A DNA stretch of 64,000 bases from GCA-020343675 sp964462945 (GTDB taxonomy: Bacteria; Planctomycetota; Phycisphaerae; Sedimentisphaerales; Anaerobacaceae). The notes under the pieces are model-generated. The model searched no databases. It saw only the letters and a list, made by a program, of their open reading frames with translations, and was not told the origin of the DNA. Position 1 is the stretch's first letter. The number at the start of each line of letters is the position of its first letter. Where the stretch lies: contig CAYWZW010000007.1 in the NCBI GenBank assembly GCA_964462945.1, positions 1 through 64,000 of the forward strand. Direction: 5' to 3'. Position numbers and translations under genes: made by a program. Shown one piece after another: positions 24,739 through 33,364 of this stretch.

Positions 24739-26517
24739 CTACTTAGGTAGAGCCCACGTTCCATTCTTCTTATCGTAGTTTGTGCACTTTAGGACTTTTG
24801 TGCCTCTGGCGACTACGAAATCGGTTGGACCGTGAAAGACGTGATTAATTTCAACAATATCCTCTGCTTGTTGTGCGGTATAAATCAAGATACCACGTTT
24901 CGGATTCTGAGGATTGGGCCAGGCGGAAATAAAACGCAAATCCGTTCCCTCATAGACCGTATCTGCCATTATCCGGTTCGCCTCAATCTTAAAAGGGAAT
25001 TTGGGTGCATTTTCTTTAAGCCAGAGATTGCCGTTCATCGTGCCGAAAAGAATTAGAGCATTCTCAGACAAATCTCTCTTTATTGCTTCTGCGTCTGTTA
25101 TTGCTGGTGTTTGAGGATAAAAACGCTGCTGATATTGGCGGACAAAGTCGCAAATTCTCTTTTGAACTTCAGAGTCATTTTCATTTGTGGGAAGGATGAG
25201 AATAGTTGAGTTTTTATGCTGGCCTACTGCATTAATAGTTCCTTCATAAATAGTTCCTTCATAAGGAATAAAATAAAAATCTTTTCCCAGGTCTCGCTTA
25301 GACAAGTCCTCAAATACCTTGATGAGTTCCGGGTAGAACTCCGCAAGGGTTTTGTATTTATCCCTGTTATTTTCACAATATTTTAAGCTCTCACACAATG
25401 CGGGAACGTAAAAGAACCCTCTTTGCCTTTGGTATTTCAACGAAGCATCTCCGGCTTCCTTACTCACTTTTAAATAAGAGTACCGCGTTGTGAGCGCTCT
25501 GACAATATGCTCATTGACGCATATCTCCCACGCGGGATATGCCTGCGATCTCATGCGGTCTGCAATTGGATCATATAGTTTCGTGTACTTCTCAATTTCT
25601 GTTTTGTATTTTGCGGTGAGTGGATTGACATAGGAGTGGCAAAACTCATGTACGACGGTCTCTATGACAGACCGATCAAATACCGGCAAGCCTTTGTCAT
25701 CGGTCATCCATACGCCGAGGATGCAGTAAAGTTCCTCCTTGCCATCCGCGGTGCGGCATCGCACTCCATAATTCCCTGGCCCATTGAGCAATCCCAAGGC
25801 CACGGTAAAATTTGCCTCCGGGCGGGCGCCAAAATACTCATCAAACCACTCCATGTGAGCATTCTTTTCCAAACAGTCCGTCATCCGCAACTGAGTTGTT
25901 TCATAAAGCGAACGGTGGGTGGTGATAAATTCATTAAAACTCGTATCTTTGACGAACTGTCGGGTTGCAGCGAGAAACTCCCGAGCATTGTCCAGCGTCC
26001 AACGCCGATCCAAGTTTTCGGGCCACGGGTCAAAAGGCACTCGCTCTTCGCATTCCTCCGTGTCCGTCAGGTGCACGGCCATGCTCATGCAGGCGTCATA
26101 CGACACGCTGTGCTCTTCTCGCATCTTTTGAGCCAGTTTCACAGCTGGATGCGTGGGGAACTGGCCAAAGTGTTTTTCCACATCGCTTGTATATGAATCG
26201 ACCTTACCGCTACAATACTCCGGATTGCCCGCCAGGCGAAAAATGATGCTCATTAATTCCACGCGGGGATCGACCGCAACTCGGAGCGGCAAAGGGCTGA
26301 CTTTATGGGCGACTTCCGTCCGCTGTAGGGCCGCTTGCACCTGCTGCTGAGCGGCCTGGGCCTGCTGTTCTGCGATCTTCGCCGCAAGCTCTGCCTCTTT
26401 CCCGGCTGCCCGTGCGTCCTGAGTTTCCTTGTCCGGGACGTTTTGGGCCAGGACGAAGCCTGCCGGGATCAAATTGACGGCAACAAATACAATAATTGTT
26501 CGACTTAGAGTGTTCAT
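24739..26517 (-). CDS. Secreted DUF4932-like putative zinc peptidase with N-terminal coiled coil
   Basis: A 592-residue exported protein. Signal peptide 1-25 (ending FVLAQ), Ala/Gln-rich coiled coil about 27-70, then a large domain resembling DUF4932, a family of putative metallopeptidases. The segment VVHEFCHSYVNPL at about 286-298 contains HExxH (HEFCH), and EICVNEHIVRALTTRY some 40 residues later offers a likely third ligand Glu. A beta-rich end (GILIYTAQQAEDIVEINHVFHGP) follows. Its ATG overlaps the stop of the upstream anti-sigma-like gene by four bases, so expression is coupled to ECF module 2. The peptidase role is inferred from the motif and family resemblance. Confidence 0.7.
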   Translation of the reverse strand: MNTLSRTIIVFVAVNLIPAGFVLAQNVPDKETQDARAAGKEAELAAKIAEQQAQAAQQQVQAALQRTEVAHKVSPLPLRVAVDPRVELMSIIFRLAGNPEYCSGKVDSYTSDVEKHFGQFPTHPAVKLAQKMREEHSVSYDACMSMAVHLTDTEECEERVPFDPWPENLDRRWTLDNAREFLAATRQFVKDTSFNEFITTHRSLYETTQLRMTDCLEKNAHMEWFDEYFGARPEANFTVALGLLNGPGNYGVRCRTADGKEELYCILGVWMTDDKGLPVFDRSVIETVVHEFCHSYVNPLTAKYKTEIEKYTKLYDPIADRMRSQAYPAWEICVNEHIVRALTTRYSYLKVSKEAGDASLKYQRQRGFFYVPALCESLKYCENNRDKYKTLAEFYPELIKVFEDLSKRDLGKDFYFIPYEGTIYEGTINAVGQHKNSTILILPTNENDSEVQKRICDFVRQYQQRFYPQTPAITDAEAIKRDLSENALILFGTMNGNLWLKENAPKFPFKIEANRIMADTVYEGTDLRFISAWPNPQNPKRGILIYTAQQAEDIVEINHVFHGPTDFVVARGTKVLKCTNYDKKNGTWALPK

Positions 26518-27248
26518 TTCTTGCTCCTTTCATTGGAATTATCTGGATTCTCGGATTCGTAGGGAACCGAACTATCGGGCAGGGCATAAGTTAACGCCTG
26601 GGCCACGTCCCGTTTGGTGCGCGCCAGCTCATCTTCCGTTTGGACGGCGAAGCTTGCAAAGGCGCTGCTCAACTGGTTCTGGTCGCGCAGGCGATTGCGC
26701 TCGATTTGCTCCGCGACCGCTGCAAACCACCGTCGATCCTGAGTTTGCGCCGCGTCGATGGACTCGATGAGGCGCGTGAGCAGCTCGTTGGTCACGGTAT
26801 TGGAGGCAGCCAGCGTTTGAACGGCGACGCGGCTGAGGTCCTGGCGATACTGCCGGCTCAACTCATCCCTGATCTGGACGTAACCGCTCGCCAGACCCGA
26901 CTGCACATACTGCCTGGTTTCATCGAGCAGGTTCTGGCGTATGGCCGGCTCGAGCGCCGCTCGAATCTGTTCCATATCCGGCGGTCGCGGGGCCGACCAC
27001 CGGCCCGCGGCGTAGCCGCCCGCAATGAGAATCACCGCCGCCGCGGCGACTCTAATGTAGCTTCCTGCGGCTCTCAGTCTGTCTCTGATGCGGATTCGGG
27101 TCTGGAGCTCTATCGTGTCGGACGGCTTGGAACTGGCCGCAAGCCTGGCAATAGTGGCATCTCTTAGCTCCGGCGGTGGACCCGGCGGAACCGGCTCATT
27201 CTTGAGAGCTTCCACAGCCTTTTCGAAGATATCTTCTTTTCCTTCCAT
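26514..27248 (-). CDS. Probable anti-sigma factor, membrane protein of ECF module 2
   Basis: A 244-residue single-pass protein. The N-terminus (EDIFEKAVEALKNEPVPPGPPPELRDATIARL) is the proline-rich cytoplasmic segment commonly seen in planctomycete ECF-linked anti-sigma proteins. A TM helix lies at about 65-83 (YIRVAAAAVILIAGGYAAG). The outer part is a long Gln/Arg/Glu-rich helix with repeated hydrophobic spacing, probably a coiled coil, which parallels the coiled coils of the two downstream secreted proteins. It starts 9 bases after the sigma factor gene and overlaps the peptidase gene by four bases. The role is inferred from order and topology. Confidence 0.65.
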   Translation of the reverse strand: MEGKEDIFEKAVEALKNEPVPPGPPPELRDATIARLAASSKPSDTIELQTRIRIRDRLRAAGSYIRVAAAAVILIAGGYAAGRWSAPRPPDMEQIRAALEPAIRQNLLDETRQYVQSGLASGYVQIRDELSRQYRQDLSRVAVQTLAASNTVTNELLTRLIESIDAAQTQDRRWFAAVAEQIERNRLRDQNQLSSAFASFAVQTEDELARTKRDVAQALTYALPDSSVPYESENPDNSNERSKK

Positions 27249-27257
27249 AACTTAACC

Positions 27258-27767
27258 TCACTCTTTCTCGTTCGCCTCCAGGGTGAACGACTCTCGCAAT
27301 CTGGCCCTGGCCCGGTGCAGCAACACGCCGGCGGCATTCGTTCTGATCCCCAGTTCGTCGGCGATTTCTCGGTAGCTCATGTCATTGAGATATCGCAGGC
27401 AGAAGGCCTGTGCTTCCTGCGGCGGCAGTTGACCAAGCGACTGGCGAATCCGTGCGGCTAATTCCTGCCGCTGCGCCTGCTCCGCCGGGCACGGATCCTC
27501 ACTCTGCACGGCAACCCAGTCCTCGGGGCTCCCATTGGAATGCGACCGGCGAAATCGTCGGCGAAGCTGGTCTATCGCCCGGGTCGTGGCCAGACGGACC
27601 AGTAAGGCGGAAAAATTCCGCACGCGCTGGCGCCGGCAAACATCGAGCGCCGAAACGAAAGTTTCCTGAAAACAGTCGGCGGCATCTGCATGATTGCCCA
27701 GCAGCCGGTACGCCGTCTGCCACACAGCCGGGCCGTGTTCTTTGATAATTGCCTGCCAGTCAATCAC
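27258..27767 (-). CDS. ECF-type RNA polymerase sigma factor (module 2)
   Basis: Sigma-70 family factor with region 2 (WQTAYRLLGNHADAADCFQETFVSAL, LVRLATTRAIDQLRRR) and region 4 (LPPQEAQAFCLRYLNDMSYREIADELGI, VLLHRARARLRESF). The GTG at 27767 gives a start (VIDWQAIIKEHGP) that matches related planctomycete factors and has AAGGG upstream; the open frame continues to an ATG at 27830. It heads a compact leftward unit of four genes: sigma, anti-sigma-like protein, DUF4932-like peptidase, coiled-coil protein. The two exported products are the obvious candidates for the regulated output or for the sensing branch. The 326-base divergent gap upstream is AT-rich; I see no convincing promoter in it. Confidence 0.9.
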   Translation of the reverse strand: MIDWQAIIKEHGPAVWQTAYRLLGNHADAADCFQETFVSALDVCRRQRVRNFSALLVRLATTRAIDQLRRRFRRSHSNGSPEDWVAVQSEDPCPAEQAQRQELAARIRQSLGQLPPQEAQAFCLRYLNDMSYREIADELGIRTNAAGVLLHRARARLRESFTLEANEKE

Positions 27768-28093
27768 TTGCAAACCCTTTTGGAGCTTCTGTCTTTGTCC
27801 CGTCTTTCGTTCCATTCGCCGGCGGGGCAAGTGAAACTCCTCTTAAGCCGGTACGCAACGGGCCGTCGCTATGTTAGTCGCCGCATCGCATTGGTTTATT
27901 ACAAAAAATCTCCGATCTCGATTCTTGCTTGCATGTAGAACACCAGGCATTTAGAAAAAATTGACATTTTATTTGAATTGTTCAACTTTTTTCTTGCAAA
28001 GATTTTTACGATGATTAAAAATACAAATCGTTTCAATGGCCGGTGATAGAAATTCGCAAAGAGGCGGACCAGATTTTCTCAATGGAGGCCAGA
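27768..28093. other. Divergent AT-rich gap between ECF module 2 and the TPR lipoprotein gene
   Basis: The gap is clearly more AT-rich than its surroundings from about 27890 on. TTGACA at 27961-27966 resembles a -35 box but the -10 at the right distance (AACTTT) is poor. TTGCAA at 27994 likewise lacks a good partner. It presumably carries the promoters of both divergent units, one of which may be recognised by the ECF factor itself. Confidence 0.35.
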
Positions 28094-28921
28094 ATGACAG
28101 GAAAAGTCAAGAGCAAGAAAATTGAAACAGGAGGTTTCGCTTTTGGCTCCAGTTCAGTTTCTCTTTTTACCCTCGCCCTCCTTCTTCTATATTGTACTTT
28201 GTCACTCGCCGGCTGCAACGGCGGGCAGACGAGTGTCGCCAAAGTGGACCAGATCCAGAGTATCCCGCCCGTGGCGAGGAAGGCCGATTTGCTCAACCAA
28301 CTGGAACGCAGATTCGAGAATCCTCAAGCGCATTTCGAGCTGGGTCAATTATATCAGGCCGAGGGACTCCTGCCAAAGGCGGAATATCACTACAATGTCG
28401 CTTTGGGTTTCGACCCTGTGCACGTGCAGGCGCAAGCGGCGATGGTGAAGCTGTTTTTTGGCAGCGGCGATACGGCCAAAGGCAAAACATACGCCGATGT
28501 CTATATCAACCAGGTTTCCGGTTCGGCGGTCCAGTCACTTCGGCTTGCCATGGCTTTTCAGGAGGTGCAGCTTGATGAGTACGCGCTGGCCTGTTATCAG
28601 CAGGCGCTTAATCTGGCGCCGAATTCAGCCGCAGTGAACAAGCAGATGGGTTATTATTATTTGAGTAAGAACGACAAAGTCCGGGCCAAGGAGTATCTGG
28701 TCCGCAGTTTCCAGCTCGATCCGAGACAGCCGGAAGTGGCGGGGGAGTTAGGCCGGCTTGGCGTCGAAGTCAGAATACCGCAGAAAACCGAGACGAGCAC
28801 CACGAAGCTGGAGAAAGTGTCTAAACCGGCAGGCGAAGAAGAAAAACAGTATAGGATCCAGGCGAGGCCCGGGCTGATACAGCTCGAACCGGTTCGGCCG
28901 AAAAAAGGTGAGAAAAAATGA
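28094..28921 (+). CDS. TPR-repeat lipoprotein
   Basis: The start is the ATG at 28094 with GGAGG five bases upstream; it yields a lipoprotein leader with a long hydrophobic run and the lipobox LAGC at about residue 40. Residues about 65-230 hold four or so tetratricopeptide repeats (PQAHFELGQLYQAEGLLPKA, EYHYNVALGFDPVHVQAQAA, EYALACYQQALNLAPNSAAV, RAKEYLVRSFQLDPRQPEVA). The Lys-rich C-terminal tail may contact other envelope parts. TPR lipoproteins act as scaffolds, for instance in pilus or outer-membrane assembly; nothing here identifies the partner. A hairpin terminator follows 80 bases after the stop. Confidence 0.82.
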   Translation: MTGKVKSKKIETGGFAFGSSSVSLFTLALLLLYCTLSLAGCNGGQTSVAKVDQIQSIPPVARKADLLNQLERRFENPQAHFELGQLYQAEGLLPKAEYHYNVALGFDPVHVQAQAAMVKLFFGSGDTAKGKTYADVYINQVSGSAVQSLRLAMAFQEVQLDEYALACYQQALNLAPNSAAVNKQMGYYYLSKNDKVRAKEYLVRSFQLDPRQPEVAGELGRLGVEVRIPQKTETSTTKLEKVSKPAGEEEKQYRIQARPGLIQLEPVRPKKGEKK

Positions 28922-28999
28922 GTGATACTCGATGCTCCGTTTGCCAGGCGGGTTAAATCAACTATCACGTGCGGAACATCCAGTATTGCTTTTTCATTG

Positions 29000-29034
29000 C
29001 CCCGTGGCGAAAGGATGCGCTGCGGGGTTTTTTT
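29000..29034 (+). terminator. Intrinsic terminator after the TPR lipoprotein gene
   Basis: CCCCGTGGCG (29000-29009) pairs with CGCTGCGGGG (29018-29027) through eight Watson-Crick and two G-T pairs, followed by seven T. It separates the TPR gene from the symporter gene, so the pectin run downstream needs its own promoter. Confidence 0.85.
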
Positions 29035-29107
29035 ATTTTCAATTTCCCCGTTTCCATTTACTATCTGTCACGTCATTGACGGCAAACCATAAAGACGATT
29101 TTCGGGT

Positions 29108-30814
29108 GTGACTATGATATTCGGATTGCACGTAGCAGATGTGATTGTGCTGGCCTTGTACTTTGTGGGCATTACCCTTCTCGGCATAAAGGCTGCAAAA
29201 GGCATACGAGGTATGGCCGACTTCTTTATGCCCCGCAAGGCCAACAAAGCCCTGATGGTAATGCACGCCTTTGGCAGCGGCACGCACGCCGACCAGGCGG
29301 TGGGAGTGGCCTCCAAAACGTACACTAACGGCCTGTCCGGTATATGGTATCAGTGGTGCTACCTGTTCCCCACGCCGTTCTATTGGCTGATTGCGGCGAT
29401 GATGAGACGTTTTCGCGCCATAACGACGGGCGATGTTTTTGAGGCGAGATTCGGGCCTTCCGTCGCCATGCTGTTTGCCGTCGTCGGGATACTGAATATG
29501 GTGGTCAATATCGGCGTGATGCTCAAGGGCTCCAGCGCGGTCATCCAGGCAAGCACGGAAGTCCCCGCCGACTTTGCTATCGGCGTGATGACGGTCGTGA
29601 TCCTCATATACGGAATGGCGGGGGGATTGGCCGCGGTTATCGCGGCGGATTTCGTGCAGGGAATCCTGACCATTATTTTCTCTTTTATGCTGCTGCCGTT
29701 TATACTCCATGCGGTCGGCGGGATGGCCGGCATCCGCGAGGCGATCGAGGACCCGCAGATGTTGTCCTTGGTCGCCCCGAAGGAAATCGGCCTTTTCTAT
29801 ATCGTTGTGATTGCGTTCAACTCCCTTGTCGGGATTGTCACGCAGCCGCACCTTATGGGCAACTGCGCCGCCGGCAAGACCGAGATGGAAGGGCGCGTGG
29901 GCTTTATGTGCGGAAACTTCGTGAAGCGCATTTGCACAATGGCCTGGTGTCTGACGGGACTGGCCGCCGTGGTGTATTTCAAGGGAGAGCCGATTCATCC
30001 GGACCATATCTTCGGGCGCGTGGCGGCGGAGTTTCTGCCGAAGCTCTCGTATGGCATACTTGGACTGTTTCTGGCGTCGCTTTTGACATCGGCGGTCGGG
30101 TCGTGCGATTCATTTATGATTGCCTCGGCGGGCCTGTTTACCGAAAATATTTACAGGCGCGGCAGACCCGGCAGGACCCAGCGCCATTATGTCTTTGTCG
30201 CCCGCGTTACCTCGCTTGCCGTGGTGGCGGGCGGAGCCGGTTTTGCCTGCTGGGTGCCCAGCGTCGTCAAGGGACTCGAGACATTCTGGATCATCTCGTC
30301 GGTGATGGGGGTGGCGTTCTGGATGGGGCTTTTCTGGAGACGCACCACCTCCGCCGGCGCCTGGGCCTCGACTCTGGCGGTCTTTGGGGTGTGGTGGTTG
30401 ACCACCCAGCAGTTCTTCGTTTGCTGGCTGGCTTCTCTGCCGATAGCCGAACCTCTGCGGTTTATCTTCGTCAGCGACGGCGTGCCGGAGGTGTACCTGC
30501 CCTGGCAAATGATCTTTTACCTGGCTGCCGGGCTAATTGCGGGGATTGCGGCCAGCGCAGCGACCAGACCGCCTTCAGAGGAAAAACTCGAGCGTTTCTT
30601 TGCGCTTGTGCGCACGCCGGTTCAGCCGGGCGAGAACGTGACGTCGCCCTGCACTTTGCCCGCCGGCGCGGTGGTGCCGCCGAAGCGCAACATCTTTCGC
30701 AGGACGCGGTTTGAAATATCGGTGCCGTCGAGGGTCTCGGTGATCGGTTTTATTGTTGCCTGGGTGTGCGTGGTTCTCATAATCGGTTCACTCTATCTTA
30801 TCGTAAAGGCGTAG
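29108..30814 (+). CDS. Sodium:solute symporter family transporter
   Basis: A polytopic inner-membrane protein of about 568 residues and 13 or so TM helices, with the SSF architecture: VIVLALYFVGITLLGI, AFGSGTHADQAVGVASK, GMAGGLAAVIAADFVQGILT (the typical 'GGx.avi.tD..Q' block) and LFLASLLTSAVGSCDSFM. The start is a GTG at 29108 or the ATG six bases later. The next gene begins directly after its stop (no gap), and GH28 and tagaturonate epimerase genes follow, so the likely cargo is galacturonate or a related uronate. That is inference from context; SSF sequence alone does not give the substrate. Confidence 0.87.
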   Translation: MTMIFGLHVADVIVLALYFVGITLLGIKAAKGIRGMADFFMPRKANKALMVMHAFGSGTHADQAVGVASKTYTNGLSGIWYQWCYLFPTPFYWLIAAMMRRFRAITTGDVFEARFGPSVAMLFAVVGILNMVVNIGVMLKGSSAVIQASTEVPADFAIGVMTVVILIYGMAGGLAAVIAADFVQGILTIIFSFMLLPFILHAVGGMAGIREAIEDPQMLSLVAPKEIGLFYIVVIAFNSLVGIVTQPHLMGNCAAGKTEMEGRVGFMCGNFVKRICTMAWCLTGLAAVVYFKGEPIHPDHIFGRVAAEFLPKLSYGILGLFLASLLTSAVGSCDSFMIASAGLFTENIYRRGRPGRTQRHYVFVARVTSLAVVAGGAGFACWVPSVVKGLETFWIISSVMGVAFWMGLFWRRTTSAGAWASTLAVFGVWWLTTQQFFVCWLASLPIAEPLRFIFVSDGVPEVYLPWQMIFYLAAGLIAGIAASAATRPPSEEKLERFFALVRTPVQPGENVTSPCTLPAGAVVPPKRNIFRRTRFEISVPSRVSVIGFIVAWVCVVLIIGSLYLIVKA

Positions 30815-31855
30815 ATGTCGTCAGATTTACCAAAGGATTTGCCGCCGGCTGTTTTGAGCGGCGGATTTCCCTCTTTTGCGACGCCGCTGCCGAGGTCGGT
30901 GCGGTCGTGGGAGAAGCGAAGGGCCGCGCTTCGCAAAAAGCTGCGGCGCTTGCTCGGCGATTTGCCTGAGCTGTTTATCCCCAAGGTGACTATTGAGCAG
31001 CGACTGTCGAAAGATGGTTACAGGCTGGAGCATTTCACGTTTGATAATGGTGTCGGTGACACGGTGTATGGTTACGTGCTGATCCCGTCGCGGCACAAGG
31101 GGCGGCGCCCGGCGATTCTGTACCATCACTATCACGGCGAGAAATACAAGCAGGGCAAGGAGGAGGTCATCAGCAGGGCGTTGGCAAAGCTCGACTTTGC
31201 CACGGGCGAGGCGCTCACACGGGAAGGCTACGTCGTCCTCTGTATCGATGCCTATGCCTTCGGCGAGCGGCGGTTCCAGGGGCCCGGCGGCAAAAAGGAG
31301 GAAGGCCGCAGGACGGAGGCGTCACTGTTCAAGATGTTCTTGTGGCAGGGGCGGACGCTGTGGGGCATGATGGTCCGCGACGACCTGCTGGCGTTGAATT
31401 ATTTGGTGTCCCGGCCCGAGGTCAATGCCAAGCGCGTCGCCGCGATGGGGATGAGCATGGGCTCGACGCGAACATGGTGGGCGGCTGCACTGGATGAGCA
31501 GATCAAGGTCGCCGTGAGTGTGGCGTGCCTGACGCGGTATCAGAACCTGATCGCGCACGGCCAGGCGAGGCAGCACGGCATCTATTACTACGTGCCGAAC
31601 ATGCTGAAGGAGAGGATCGACGCCGAATCGGTCATTGGTCTGATCGCACCGCGGCCGCATCTGACACTGACCGGGGACAAGGATGACGGCTCGCCCGCGG
31701 ACGGCGCCCGGATCATCAACGCGTACCAGGAACATCTTTACAAACTCTACGGAAAAGCCGAGAATTTCCGCGGCGTGCTCTATCCGGGCGTGGGGCACAA
31801 GTACACGCCAGAAATGTGGGAAGAAACATTGAAATGGCTGGAGAAACACTTGTGA
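30815..31855 (+). CDS. Alpha/beta hydrolase of the dienelactone hydrolase/acetyl-esterase type
   Basis: A 346-residue alpha/beta hydrolase. The nucleophile elbow GMSMGS (about 212-217) supplies the catalytic Ser; LTGDKDDGSPAD (about 288-299) carries the likely acid and GVGHKYTPEMW (about 328-338) the His. There is no obvious signal peptide, so it may be cytoplasmic. The ATG follows the symporter stop with no spacer, and the GH28 gene begins 8 bases after this stop, so it is within one transcript. In a pectin cluster, a deacetylating or demethylating esterase acting on imported oligomers is a reasonable guess. Family assignment is firm; substrate is not. Confidence 0.78.
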   Translation: MSSDLPKDLPPAVLSGGFPSFATPLPRSVRSWEKRRAALRKKLRRLLGDLPELFIPKVTIEQRLSKDGYRLEHFTFDNGVGDTVYGYVLIPSRHKGRRPAILYHHYHGEKYKQGKEEVISRALAKLDFATGEALTREGYVVLCIDAYAFGERRFQGPGGKKEEGRRTEASLFKMFLWQGRTLWGMMVRDDLLALNYLVSRPEVNAKRVAAMGMSMGSTRTWWAAALDEQIKVAVSVACLTRYQNLIAHGQARQHGIYYYVPNMLKERIDAESVIGLIAPRPHLTLTGDKDDGSPADGARIINAYQEHLYKLYGKAENFRGVLYPGVGHKYTPEMWEETLKWLEKHL

Positions 31856-31863
31856 AAGGGAAG

Positions 31864-33360
31864 ATGATGGAGCCATTGTTGAATGAAGCCATTTACGATT
31901 TGCGATTTTCGATTTTCGATTTGAAATCGGCAATCGGCAATCGGCAATCGAAAATAGTTTTGGCGGGGCTTGTGTGTTTGCTGGCCGCCGGTTCGGTGAT
32001 GGCAGCGGAGCAACTGTACGATGTCCGTGATTACGGAGCCAAAGCCGACGGTAAGACCCTCTGCACGACGTCTGTTCAGAAGGCCATAGACGAATGTTCG
32101 AAAGCCGGCGGTGGGACCGTTTATCTGCCGCCCGGCGTTTTTCTGTCCGGCACGATTTATTTCAAGACCGGCGTAACGCTCAGACTCGCCGCCGGCTGCA
32201 CCCTGTTAGGCAGCGCGGACCTGAAAGACTATCCGCCCACCGTCCAGGCCTTCAGGTCGTACACGGACAACTATACGGACAAGAGCCTGATTTACGGCGA
32301 AAACGTCGAGCGGATCGCCATCACCGGCGAGGGTACAATCGACGGCCAGGGGGCGTCGTTTGAGGGGCCGTATAAGGTGCGCCCTTACATGATCCGATTC
32401 ATTGAATGTCGGAACGTCACCGTGAAGGACGTGACGATCAAGAATTCGCCGATGTGGGTGCAGCACTACTTGGCCTGCGACGACGTGCGGATAACGGGAA
32501 TCACCGTCAGAAGCAACATCAATCATAACAACGACGGCATTGATATCGACTCGTGCCGCAGGGTCATTATCTCGGACTGCAACATCGATTCCGGCGACGA
32601 TGCCATCGTGCTCAAGAGCACATCGGCGCGGGTATGCAGAGACGTGGTGGTGAGCAACTGCGTCCTGAGCACCCGGTGTAACGCTTTGAAGATGGGCACC
32701 GAATCGAACGGCGGCTTTGAAAATATTGTGATTACCGGCTGTTCCATTTACGATACGCGTCTGGCTGGCATAGCGCTGGAAATCGTGGATGGCGGCGTGA
32801 TGGACCGGGTGGTCGTCTCAAACATCACGATGAACAAAGTCGGGGCGCCGATCTTTCTGCGGTTGGGCAATCGCGCTCGCCCATATAAGACGAATATGGA
32901 GACGCCGGGCATGGGTGCGATGCGGAATATCACAATCAGCAATATCGAAGCGACCGGCGCCAATCCGACGGGCTGTGCAATCTCCGGCCTGCCCGAAGCG
33001 GCGATAGAGAACGTGACGCTGAGCAACGTCAGACTGTCGTTCGAAGGCGGAGGGACGCAGGCCGATGCCTCCCGGGCCATTCCTGAGAAGCCCGCAGATT
33101 ACCCGGAGTACGCGATGTTCGGTAGATTGTCCGCTTATGGGTTTTACTGCCGGCATGTGAAGGGCCTGAAGCTGCACAACGTGCAACTGCAACTGGCAAA
33201 GCCCGACCAGCGCCACGCACTCGCATTTGAAGATGTGGAAGATGCGCTCATTGACGCACTGGATGCCCCGGCCTCGCCCGATGCCGAAACGATAATTCAG
33301 CTCACCGATGTCAAAAAGGTTCTGATTCGCGACAAGGACGGTAAGACATCCAGGCATTGA
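31864..33360 (+). CDS. Glycoside hydrolase family 28 protein, polygalacturonase-like
   Basis: A parallel beta-helix enzyme of the pectin-degrading GH28 family. The mature part starts at YDVRDYGAKADGKTLCTTSVQKAID. Catalytic blocks are NNDGIDIDSC (about 219-228) and SGDDAIVLKS (about 241-250) with the expected Asp residues; the usual GHG is replaced by GTESNGG, a variation seen in many bacterial GH28 paralogues. The N-terminus is odd: before the hydrophobic export segment (IVLAGLVCLLAAGSVMA, about 31-48) lie about 30 residues that are largely encoded by a dispersed AATCG repeat at 31891-31956. AAAGGG precedes the paired ATGs at 31864/31867. Followed by uxaE after 4 bases. Product would be galacturonate or a rhamnogalacturonan fragment. 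Confidence 0.88.
   Translation: MMEPLLNEAIYDLRFSIFDLKSAIGNRQSKIVLAGLVCLLAAGSVMAAEQLYDVRDYGAKADGKTLCTTSVQKAIDECSKAGGGTVYLPPGVFLSGTIYFKTGVTLRLAAGCTLLGSADLKDYPPTVQAFRSYTDNYTDKSLIYGENVERIAITGEGTIDGQGASFEGPYKVRPYMIRFIECRNVTVKDVTIKNSPMWVQHYLACDDVRITGITVRSNINHNNDGIDIDSCRRVIISDCNIDSGDDAIVLKSTSARVCRDVVVSNCVLSTRCNALKMGTESNGGFENIVITGCSIYDTRLAGIALEIVDGGVMDRVVVSNITMNKVGAPIFLRLGNRARPYKTNMETPGMGAMRNITISNIEATGANPTGCAISGLPEAAIENVTLSNVRLSFEGGGTQADASRAIPEKPADYPEYAMFGRLSAYGFYCRHVKGLKLHNVQLQLAKPDQRHALAFEDVEDALIDALDAPASPDAETIIQLTDVKKVLIRDKDGKTSRH
31891..31956. repeat. AATCG-type dispersed inverted repeat inside the GH28 5' coding region
   Basis: The run CGATTTTCGATTTTCGATTT is followed by GAAATCGGCAATCGGCAATC and CGAAAATAG, an inverted, internally periodic repeat. 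The same family occurs at 45130-45180 and 45492-45537. Here it overlaps codons about 10-31 of the GH28 gene. Confidence 0.7.
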
Positions 33361-33364
33361 TTGA

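Noticed and set aside
27961..27989. TTGACA upstream of the TPR lipoprotein as a -35 box
   Set aside because: The -10 at 17 bases is AACTTT, too poor to call a promoter.
29039..30007. A 322-codon open frame on the minus strand
   Set aside because: Opposite the symporter gene; the translation is His/Gln/Arg-rich and lacks membrane or domain features.
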